In this document: piece by piece, positions 55,024-64,000 of the stretch
Position numbering within the stretch: position 1 is the stretch's first letter
Layout of the letters: each line of letters starts with the position of its first letter
Made by a program: the position numbers and the translations under genes
Source of the DNA: Trichosporon coremiiforme
Lineage: Eukaryota > Basidiomycota > Tremellomycetes > Trichosporonales > Trichosporonaceae
Assembly (NCBI GenBank): GCA_039545355.1
Contig: BCJJ01000047.1
Coordinates: 26,254-90,253 of the forward strand
Length of the DNA stretch: 64,000 nt
Direction of reading: 5' to 3'
Notes under the pieces: model-generated
What the model saw: only the letters and a program-made list of their open reading frames with translations
What the model was told of the DNA's origin: nothing
Databases searched by the model: none

Positions 55024-55375
55024 GTTGTTGGTGGCTTGGAGAAGCGGTGGGGCGAACGCCGATGGAGGAGGATTGGAGGGAGGGCAGGGTATGGCCCTCT
55101 GTATTTGGGTTGATGGTGAGTTCGGGGCGGCGTTCAGTTTGCAAGATTTCGAGAGTTGCTAGCATGCAGACCTCAGTTCTAGCATCAGTGCTGTCAGTTG
55201 GAGGACGACTTGCACGGACGAAAGACGAGGAAACAGCAAGACGAGGTGTCCCGAGCGCTGAGTGACTGATGTGGTGACCTCCACCAGGCACGCCTTGTTT
55301 GGTTCCGACCTCCCCAGCGCCCGTGACGTCAAGCGCCGTTTCCCAGCTGTGTCTTCCCCGTTCTCCAACTTTACG

Positions 55376-56547
55376 ATGAGCAGCAGCATCGACATGCGCC
55401 TCCCACCCTCAATCCTCTACGGCACGGCGTGGAAGAAGGAAACAACGTCCGGGCTCGTGTACACGGCCTTGAAGACCGGGTTCCGAGGGATCGACACGGC
55501 GTGCCAGCCAAAGCATTACCGGTGAGCCCACTACTGCTGGTGCGAGTCGAGCGTTTAAGCTGACAACAGCGAGGACCTGGTCGGCGAGGGACTGGCGAAG
55601 GCAGTCGAGGAGGGGATTGTAAAGCGGGAAGACGTATGGGTGCAGACTAAGTGAGTCGTCTTTGCTGGGGGGGGGAAGGGGACAGCTGTTAGACGTCGAG
55701 CTCATAGCTGACAACAGATTCACGTCCATCGACGGACAGGACCGGTCCCAGCCTCTGCCGTATGATTCGAGCCTGCCCGTCGCGGAACAAGTGAAGCAGA
55801 GCGTGGCGAGGTCGCTGCAAAATCTCCGCGTGCAGAGGATCGACAGTATCCTGCTCCACTCGCCGATGCGGAAGCGGGACGTAAGTACTTCCAGAGGGCA
55901 GGATGTCCTTCCTCTCCAGATGAAGCGGTTTTGAAGCCCTTGCAGCTGACACACAGGACACGCTTTCCGCGCTACGCACTCTGGCCACCTTTGTGGAGAA
56001 CGGCACGATCGGCCAGCTCGGCATCTCGAACATTTACGACGCGAACTATCTCCAGTCCCTCCTTGATGCAGGGTGTAACATCAAAACCGTGCAGAATCGG
56101 TGGTACGAGGGCAACGGGTGGGACTGGGACGGTAAGTGCGCCAGCGCAGCCAGCGCTCTGACGAGCGCTGTTGGGCGCTTGCCGAGCGCTGGCCCAGAAC
56201 GGATGCTTTCTCCAGGAAGCCACCAAAGTGTGCCTGTGAGCTGACGCCCAGTCCTCGACCTATGCAAGAAGAACGGCATAGAGTACCAGTCCTTCTGGAC
56301 GCTGACGGGTTCTCCATCCTTGCTCCGCTTCCCCGGCCTCGTCCAACTCGCAAGGCAGAACAACCTCACGCCGCAACAGGCCATCTACCGCTGTGCGATT
56401 CTGTGGGGAATCCACCCGCTCTGCGGCTCCACGAACGAAAAGCATATGCGCGAGGCACTCGATATGGCCCAGGGCGGGTTTGGCGATGGGCCAGAGGTGA
56501 AGGCGATCTACAGGGCGATGCGGGAGGCGGCGGGCGCGAGTGCGTGA
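55376..56547 (+). CDS. aldo/keto reductase
   Basis: NADPH-dependent oxidoreductase with a TIM-barrel fold. Exons 55376-55521, 55570-55650, 55718-55880, 55957-56131 and 56252-56547 give 286 residues. The catalytic tetrad can be placed: Asp in GFRGIDTACQPKHY, Tyr in the same segment, Lys in VWVQTKFTS and His in SILLHSP. IGQLGISNIYD and VQNRWYEG are the conserved strand-6/7 segments, and the C-terminal half ends with GIHPLCGSTNEKHMREAL, the NADPH 2'-phosphate-binding loop. The KHY (rather than YxNE) context and short length resemble the fungal AKR group that reduces alpha-keto amides and aldehydes. Introns of 48-120 nt are longer than average. Convergent with TXNDC9. Confidence 0.92.
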
Positions 56548-56793
56548 GCGAAGCGGAGCATAGTGCCGCGCAGCGAGAGTACCCAGTGTAGTGCAGAATG
56601 TCAGAAGTCTAGTGTGCCATGACAATGCATAAAAATGTACAAGATGCCTCTTCCTCTACGACTTCTCCCCGCCCACCCCCGTCCCCTCACCCCACCTTCT
56701 CTCCTCCTCCCTTCCTCCGAACGCTCTGACTAGACCTATCTAGCTACGAACGAAGCCATGCTGCAGCGGGTCTGGTCTGCAGCCCATCCCGGC

Positions 56794-58015
56794 CTAATAG
56801 TCGTCGTCGCCGAGGTTCGCAATCCCATTCCGAATGCCAACCTTGCCCCTGCGCGCACGACGCGACTTGTCGTCCGTGTGCCGCTCATCGTCGCTCTCGT
56901 CGTCCGAGCCGACCTCCTTCTTCTCGCCCACGAGGGAGGCGAGCGTGATGGGTCCGGAGTGGAGAACACCTGTACGTTAGCGCGCGGAGCGAGGTGGGGG
57001 TGTGGGCGGGGGTGGGTGTGCGAAGCATAGGAGGGGCCACAGCCACTGGCGACCCAGTGCCCTAGTTATCAATGGTGGAGTCCAGCGACAGCTGTGCCCA
57101 AGGCAGGCACGTTGCTACCGCCGTCTGCGGGGGTCTCGATGCTCCGCAACATAGCCTGGCACCTGCCGCCTTTGGCGCCAGGCGCTCGGCCCTGTCGACT
57201 CACCACTCTGCTTGAGCCTAAACTCGAGCCCGGCCGTCGTGAAATTATCGTCGTGTCCCAAATCCTCAAACCCGATCAGTCTATCCGTGCCCCGTCCGTC
57301 CACAAAGACATAGACGCAGGGCAGGACCTGGATGCCGAGCTTGCCGACGAGGAAGGGGATGTCGGCGACTGAGGCGCGGAGGAAGAGCGTGTGCGGGTAC
57401 TTGGGGGCTAACTCCTGGATGTGTCAGCGAGCGAAGCGAGGTGTGCGGTGCAGCTCAAGTTGGGCGGGGAGACCAGAGGCGGCCGAGACTCGCTAGACTC
57501 GCTCGTACTCACGTCCAGCTTCTTGTCCATGATCCGACACCGGGGGAAATCGGGGTGGAAGAAATGAATGATGCACCATTTCTCCTTACTGCGCGTTAGC
57601 AACGAACGGGCACAAACGGCCGCAAGGCCGTTTGGGCGAGTGAAGCCGAGCTGGTATGAGCCGTCTGGCCACCAGACCAAAGGTCGTTGGCCGTTGACTG
57701 TAAGGCCCATATCTTCCATGGCCAAGGCAGGCCGAGTGCTCGAGAGTTGAGGGGTGGTGGAGCGTCTGCCTCGCGCCTCACCTCCGCCTAGCCGCCAGGA
57801 GGGGGGTCTACTCACGACATCCTCTCGATGAGTTTCTTCTCATCACCATAAGTCACAACCCTTCCATACTCGGTCTCCTGCAGCCTTTTGGCCTTGTCGC
57901 TCTGTTCTTTAAGCGCCGCCAGACGCCTCTCGCGTTCTTTTCCCAGGTCGAATTTCTCCTCGAGTCCTTCGAGCAGTTCGCTATCGCTCAATGTCGGGGA
58001 GGGTGGGGCGGACAT
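56794..58015 (-). CDS. PLP1: phosducin-like thioredoxin-fold protein, TXNDC9/Plp1 family
   Basis: A cofactor of the CCT chaperonin in tubulin and actin folding. Exons on the minus strand 58015-57816, 57588-57513, 57414-57204 and 56969-56794 give 220 residues, close to the family's ~226. The N-terminal helix (ELLEGLEEKFDLGKERERRLAALKEQ) is followed by YGRVVTYGDEKKLIERMSKEKWCIIHFFHPDFPRCRIMDKKLDVELAPKYPHTLFLRASVADIPFLVGKLGIQVLPCVYVFVDGR with the usual FxRC in place of a CxxC redox motif, so it is not an oxidoreductase. RLIGFEDLGHDDNFTT is the family's GFTDLGNTDDF signature. The tail is acidic then basic and ends GDDDY. Two introns (227 and 234 nt) are long, and the 99-nt one holds a CGAGCGAAGCGAG word (57428-57440). 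Confidence 0.9.
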
Positions 58016-58530
58016 TGCTTGTGTGGTTGTATTGGAGGCAAAGAGAGAGGGGAAGGGCGAGATTTGGGTGATTTGGTGGTGATCGACAGACGCTACGCGT
58101 CCACCCATGGGCTCGTGCAATCTCGGTCCACGCGTCGAGCTTTCCCACGCTCGCTCGAAGCTTCCATCCCTTCTTGTCCTGATCCACCACTGCGTGCACG
58201 AGACAGTCACACTTCGCTTCGGTCAGATACCTCAATGCTCACTCACGCCCCGCCCGACTCGCTGCGCTCGGCAGGCTCCGCTCATTCATCCACATGCATG
58301 ATGCTACAACTTGAAAAGAAAAAAGACGTGATTAACCAAGTTAACGGAAGTGTTGTGTGTAGGGTGACTATGGGTATGTGCGGGGGGGCTAATAGAGCGT
58401 GCTTCAGCATGAGAGAGAGCTCGGCGCACGCTATGAGCTCGCCTCGCCGGCCTAGAGAAATACCCGGCTCGGCGCGCCCTAAGGGCCCACCTCGCGCTTC
58501 GGGCATCCTCGCCTACGGGCCCTGCGGACC
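58016..58530. other. intergenic, PLP1 promoter and Rho GEF 3' flank
   Basis: 515 bases; GC-rich inverted words such as CTCGCTGCGCTCGGCAGG (58258-58275) occur, and a G7 run lies at about 58382-58388. No gene is seen. Confidence 0.45.
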
Positions 58531-61500
58531 CTAGGCTCGGATGGACTTCATACTCTTTATACTCTTCGCGTCGCTGCCCCGCCTCCCCCTCGGCGGCAAC
58601 TTCAAGAACTGCACATGGTGCTCGTCGCTCGTAAAGATGACCTGGGGGCGGAAGGCAAAGTTGTGCTGCGGGGCTGCTGGCGGGCGCATCATCTGCTGTT
58701 GGGGCATGTACTGCTGCGGCATGCCGGGCATGGGCGGGCGGCCCTGCATCGAGCCGTAGCCCATGCGCTGCTGCTGCATGCCGTTCGGTCCGTTGGGGTA
58801 TCCACCACCGTAGGGCCCTGTGGTCTGCGGGAACATCTGCGGCGGGCGGCCGTACATGTTCTGCTGGTTGCCGTACATCAGCTGGCGCGGGGGCGGAGGT
58901 GCGTTCACGGTCGACGGCGGCATGTCGGCGAACATGCAGTTGATGTTGTGGCCGGGGATGATCTGCACGAGGTGACCCGTCTCGACGTGCCGCACCTCGA
59001 TGAATGTCGGCTCGAACGCGATCACGTACGGGTACTGCAGCGCAAACGACGTCGGGGAGCCTTCCCAGATGATCGCCCACTTCTCGCGCGACCGCCAGCC
59101 ATTCTTGTTCACGTAGAACGCAAACTCGTTGTAGCACAGCAAAAAGTCGCCCTCGATGCGGTAGATCGCCATCGGCCGCACGCCGTCGCGCTTCAGCACG
59201 AAATCGAGGTTCGAGTCCTCCGGGTCCAGCAGACTCTGCATGTCGAGCGTCTCGAGGTCGACAATCTCGAAGCCCTTCTGGCATCCGACACAGAGCTTGG
59301 TCTTGAGGAAGTGGATATTGAACGACTCGAGCGGAATGTAAAACTCCTTGAACACCTTGAGGCTCTCCTGACCGCCGTTCAGGCGGCGCATGAAGCCCGT
59401 CTGCGGCTTCTTGCCGCGCATGTTCTGGTCGATCGGCTCGAGCACCTTGATGGTGGAAGAGAGCGGGGAGCTCTTGACGACCGCCACAAGCGTACGTCCA
59501 AGGCAGATGCCAGACTTGAAGAAACTCGTGTGGCTCGAGATGCGCTTGCCGCGCTTCAGCGCCGCGTTCGGGTCGTTCGGGTCCAGGCAGTCGAGTGGGA
59601 ACGTCGTGACCGAGCGCTCGTGCAGAACAACAAGCAGCTGGTACTCCTCGATAACATCAACCTGCGTAACGTCCACCAGGTTGATGACCTTGACGGGTTC
59701 GCGCAGCTTGGGGTCGCGCAGGTTGGAGAAGTACACGCCTTCCTCGGTACCGTAGATCATGCGGTTGCCATTGTCGTAGGGACTGACGCACGTTATCCGT
59801 CGGAGTCCCTGGAAGTAGTTTTCCGAAATCGTCTCGCTCGTGAAGATTGTGGACCGGTCGCGAATGATCTGCTGCTGCTTCTCAATGTTCTCGACCCACG
59901 TCTTGCGGCTCTGGTACGAGTCGACCCACAGCTGGATGCTGTACCCCTTGCGGCCGAGGTGCACGACGGTAATGGAAAAGCCGTGTCTGCTCTCAGGCTT
60001 GGGCGGGACATGGACACCTTCCTTCGTCTTGTTCGTGCCGCGCGAAATAAGCTTTCGTGACCGCGCGCTGTTGAAGTGATCTTCGGGCGTGATGAGGACG
60101 AGCAGCTCGAGCGGGATCGGTCGGCGGTACACCTTGTACTGCTCCGCCTTGTTAACCCACTTAGACTTGACGAGCAGGAACGCGTGGTCGAACAGGAACG
60201 CAATCAGGTCGGCGTTCTCGCCCTGCGTGCCGCCACGGCGCTTCATGGGGCCCTTGTGGACGAGCTCACGGTTCTTATCCCTGAGGCGGAGGTCAATGTT
60301 CTCGTGCTGGCGGAACACGAGCTGGCGCTCGAGCTGCGCGAGCTCAAAGACATTCTCCGACTTGGCCGCCTCCTCGTTGACGCGCTTCAGGTACTCGCGG
60401 ATCATATCGATCACAATCGGCAGATCCGTCTTGTCTGGGTGGTCGTCCGGCGTGTATTTCAGGACGGCACCGAGCAGCAGCGGGTATCGACCGAGACGCG
60501 TCGTCGGTTTCGTCAGGTATCCATTCAGCTCGAGCTTGTCCGACTCGGGCTTGCGTTCCGTGTCGTCGACAAACTTTTGGAAGATCGGGTTCGCACCCTT
60601 CTCCTTCTCAAACTCGTACTTGCCGAACAACTGGTGCGCACCATACGAGACGAACGGCTCAAAGTGCGGGACACACTCGAGGAAGATGTCACCGATCGAC
60701 TGCACGACGGGCTGCTGCTTCTGTCGCTTCGTCAGGCGCTCAGCCAACACGTGGTTCACAGCAAGCACGTCCGGCACGTTCCAGAAGACCTGGTGCACAA
60801 ACTCGTCTCGCCTGTTAGCCGCGACGACTTCGGACGAGAGCAGTGGCTTCATCCACGAGTCGCGGAGGTACTCGAGGTGCCGCACAAAGTCGCGCTCCGT
60901 GTACATGACCTCGTTGATGGCCTCCTGGCGCTTCTTCTCCTGGTCGTCGACGGAATCCAAAATCTCCTGCGACACCGAGTCGATCCACAGCGTGCCCGTC
61001 GGCTTCACGATGACGTCGTCGATATTGTTCTCGACCTCGCGCTGCAGACCGGGGTGTGCGCTTTTCATGTTGAGGCGCTCAATCTGCTCGCGTCGGCGCG
61101 GACACGAGATCGAGTAACAGAGCGCGTCGGGCGAACATGTCGGCGAGTAGCACTCGGTCAGTAGCGTGAACACTCCGTTCGGCAGGTCGTCGCTCTCGTC
61201 GTCCGACGACTGCGGGGTGGCGCCATCGACGCCCGGCGACGGCCGTGGCGTGCCGCCTCCGGTCGCATTGTTGAAGAAGGTCGAGTTCGTCGAGTGGATG
61301 GACGGAGCGGCACCGCCGCCTCTAACGGCGCTGCCAGTGGAGGAAGGTCGTAACAGGTTGAGGTGGTCGCTCGAGGGCGAGCCGGCTGCTCCGGGCTGCG
61401 TGAATGGAGCCACCAACCGCTCCTTGAACTGGTACACTTCATTAGGTGTATCGCGTAGACGGTGAGCGTAGGCGACGTCGTGGAAGAACTTTTGCGCGTC

Positions 61501-63717
61501 GAGTGCTCGGCCCAGCAGAAGAGCGAGATTGCGATCATCAGTGTTAATAATCCTCGCAATGAGCGAAACGGCCGTTCGTCCGTCGAACGCGTCCTTGTAC
61601 GTGATGCCATCCTTGATCATCTCGGCCGGCTTGATGATCGTGCGGAACGCCTCGGCAACAGTCGAAAGCAGCGCGGGAATGGCGTCGACCTCAATGTCGG
61701 CAGGCACGATGGGCGGGGTGCTGTGCTTCATCGACTTGGTCGACTTGACAGGCGAGTTGGCGACGTTATCAAGCGTGATGCCGAGGGCACCGATACCGGA
61801 ACCCGAAGGAGACTTGATAGACGACGAGCGCACGGCCTGTACAACATCCCTGCGGTTGACTCCGGATCCCGAGAACGACATGGCGCGGTGGTCGTAGACA
61901 CTGTTGGCTGCTCCGGGGGGTAGTGGCGACTCTTGAGGGAGGGGCAGAGAGTGGGTGGACTCCATCGACTTGCGGGTCACTCGGTTCATAGTCGGGTACC
62001 CGTTCTCCGAGCCGTTCGGGGTGGTTGGAGATCCGATGGCCGAATCGTACGCGAGGCCCACGTTATCGATCTGGGAAAGCGGCCTGGAAAAGACGTCAGC
62101 GACTGTGTAACGGTGACGGCTGGTTTGTTATTGACAGCCAAAGGGGGATCGAGAAACAAAGAGACGTAACCATGTGCCGCCCTGGCGTTTGGCCACCGCG
62201 ATGCGATCGATCAAACGTGCTACAGGATGAAGAAACACTTACGCCATGCGTCCGTTGACGGTGTACACACTGCTCGCGATGGAAGAGTCGGACGGCTGAC
62301 GTCGATGCATTGGCATCTTTGAGCCCGAGGCAACCGGTTGGCGTGAGGCTGGAAACGGTGTGAGCATGTGTGTTGTTGTTGTGTTTGAGGGGCGTGTGTA
62401 ACGCTGTCCTCACGACTCACGATTGATGTCATGTAACCTCTCCTGGGGCTCCTGGCCACCGTCCCATGAGCGGAGGTGGTGGTCACTCCGCCTGTCGCGG
62501 GGCAGGCCGCTGATCGAATCTGCGTAGAAGGACGAGTCGCTCGTCGTCGCGTGCATCGAGTCGTTGCCGTTGTTCAGGCTGAGATCGCTCATCGCGCGCG
62601 AAAAGTCGGTCGAGTCCTGGTCATGGCTGTGGTGTCCGGAGAATGTCGACTCGGTCTGGATCTCCGGGAAGGGCATGATCCCTCCTCCGCTGATAGTGGG
62701 GGACGGGATGTTGACACGGATGCGCGACGAGTCCTGCGACTGGTTGCCCTGCGACGGCGGGCGTCCGCCCTGGTGGTGCAGGGAGCGCGAGCGGGGCGGC
62801 ACGGACGCCTGGGTCATCGGCTGCAGGCCCGTGGACGCACTACCGGACAGAGACCTGGGATGGGGCATGACGACGCTGCCCCCAGTCTTCTGTTGCTGGA
62901 GCGGGGCTACAGGCTGTGCCGACCCTCCTCCGCTGCCGCCGTTAGGGATGACGGAGATGTGGGGCAGACGCTCCTGGACCTGGGGAAGACGATCTCCGGG
63001 CGACTGGTACGAGTTGTACGACGTCTGCGTCGGCGCGCGCTGCAAGTACTGCCTTCCGCTCTGCGTGTTCTGGTTGAGCGATGTGCGGCGGTTTGGGACA
63101 GCGTCTGCGGCCTGGAGCTGCTGGATCTGCGGCTGGGGCAAGGTCAGTCACGTCTGGCGCTTACGGAACGCGGGTGGGTGGTGCCGATCACGATCGCGCT
63201 GTCTCGAATCTCGCTCTAGACAGCGCGAAGCCGGCGCTACGGCTCAGACACTCACGTTGTAGCTCGGACCTCGCATGTTCGCGTACGCGCCACCATTCGA
63301 TGCGTCGTACCCCTGCTGCGTCGGTGCGCGGTACGCCTCGGCGGGGTAGTTGTTGTACGGATTCGGTGCTCCGCCGTGCGGTTTGGGCGCTGCACCGGGG
63401 TGGCCGAATGCAGGCGGCTGCTGCGTCGGGGGGAAGCTGGGCTGCGCGGGGTTCGCGGGAGGGTAAGCTGGTGCGCCGGGGTAGGGGCTGCGCTGTGCGT
63501 GGGGCGGGCCGCCGTGCGGGCCGGGTGCCATGGGACCTGGGCCGCCGAGATGGTGCCCGCCGGCGGGGCGTCCGAAGATGTTCTCGAAAGCGGCGTTGCG
63601 CGATGATGGGCGGCCCATCTGGGGCTGCTGTCCCGGGTGGCTTGGGTGAGCGGGATGGCCGTAGGGTGGCCGCTGGGGGCGCGCGCCGCCGGGTCGCTGG
63701 CCGGGGGGCATGGACAT
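58531..63717 (-). CDS. ROM2: Rho1 guanine nucleotide exchange factor, Rom1/Rom2 family (DEP-DH-PH-CNH)
   Basis: Activates Rho1 in cell-wall integrity signalling at the plasma membrane. Exons on the minus strand 63717-63256, 63132-62421, 62348-62243 and 62083-58531 give about 1610 residues. The first ~440 residues are disordered, rich in Pro, Gly, Gln and Ser. A DEP-like domain follows (AEMIKDGITYKDAFDGRTAVSLIARIINTDDRNLALLLGRAL). The DH domain begins KRQEAINEVMYTERDFVRHLEYLRDSWMKPL and includes GYLTKPTTRLGRYPLLLGAVLKYTPDDHPD. The PH region carries AFLFDHAFLLVKSKW and the CNH domain runs from ITCVSPYDNGNRMIYGTEEGVYFSNL to ATGHLVQIIPGH-like sequence. A Gln/Met/Pro-rich tail ends KSIKSMKSIRA. 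Rom1 and Rom2 cannot be told apart in basidiomycetes, so the symbol is nominal. Confidence 0.93.
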
Positions 63718-64000
63718 GGTGGGAGGAGGAGAGTCGGGGGTCGGGTGAGGTTTGTGTGTGAGTCTAGGTGTTGTGTGTGGTGACGACGACGGCGGTGGGT
63801 TGGTAGCACCGCCGTCGGGTTTTGGACTGTGTGAGCTCTGGTGGAGCTTGGAGATGGATGTCGGGGTGTCAGGCGGGGGACGAGGGATGACGGGTGAGTG
63901 GTGATGGGCGCATGGGCCGGAGTGGATGAGAGCGGTGGTTGACGTGGTTTGTGGTGGACTGGAGAAGGTGTGGAAAGTGACGCTCGCGGGCGGGGGGGGG
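63718..64000. other. 5' flank of the Rho GEF gene, to the window edge
   Basis: 283 bases of G-rich (C-rich on the coding strand) leader and promoter; the window ends in a G9 run. No further gene can be judged. Confidence 0.5.

Larger units (their letters stand above)
54674..55375. other. intergenic with the fourth tRNA-Asp
   Basis: Apart from the tRNA cassette, nothing is recognised; the reductase promoter must lie in 55024-55375 and shows no TATA box. Confidence 0.5.

Noticed and set aside
58615..61164. Open frames of 481 and 362 codons on the plus strand inside the Rho GEF gene
   Set aside because: They lie antisense to conserved DH, PH and CNH sequence, are Arg/His/Leu-rich and have no domain. 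High GC at third codon positions removes stop codons from the opposite strand.

Overview
This is a gene-dense nuclear segment of a basidiomycete yeast. The best fit is a tremellomycete, and Trichosporonales is my inference. Nearly every protein gene is split by tiny introns, mostly 35-45 nt, with GTRNGT donors, a CTGAC or CTAAC branch site and a CAG acceptor only a few bases later. Coding DNA is GC-rich. The gene set (TRM5, PSO2, CTK1, CHK1, ROM-type Rho GEF, VIP36-type lectin, Yippee, tRNA-Asp genes with introns) is plainly fungal. I built the exon models by hand from reading frame, splice-site consensus and family conservation. No transcript data support them.

Region by region: 0.1-8 kb holds TRM5 (minus), a GNAT-MYND fusion protein (plus), the PSO2/SNM1 crosslink-repair nuclease (minus) and a WTAP-like coiled-coil protein (minus). 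9.6-12 kb holds a small membrane protein and an ENTH-like protein. 12.5-15.7 kb is CTK1/CDK12 with an RS-rich N-terminus, followed by a small LYR-type mitochondrial protein and an L-type lectin that share a divergent promoter. 18-19.6 kb is a monocarboxylate-type MFS transporter. 19.6-31 kb is gene-poor. It holds two members of an F-box-like, probably lineage-restricted family, a small single-pass membrane protein, and a Yippee gene with unusually long introns. 31-43.4 kb is dense again: a cysteine-rich zinc protein, a long-chain alcohol oxidase, CHK1, a membrane-anchored exopolyphosphatase, an F-box protein and a GNAT enzyme. 45.6-49.2 kb encodes a very large arrestin-fold protein with nine helical repeats. 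49.2-51.5 kb holds a GATA-motif cluster and a TATA box ahead of a small secreted protein. 51.8-55 kb carries four near-identical intron-containing tRNA-Asp(GUC) genes, interleaved with a TXNDC17-like thioredoxin. An aldo/keto reductase, TXNDC9/Plp1 and the 1610-residue Rho GEF close the window.

Most genes are housekeeping or signalling genes (tRNA modification, DNA repair, checkpoint, transcription elongation, cell-wall Rho signalling, secretory cargo handling) and do not form one pathway. The observations I rate most unusual are the conserved 26-28 nt hairpin trailer behind every tRNA-Asp copy, the repeat-bearing arrestin, the GNAT-MYND fusion, the membrane-tethered polyphosphatase and the F-box-like paralogue pair.
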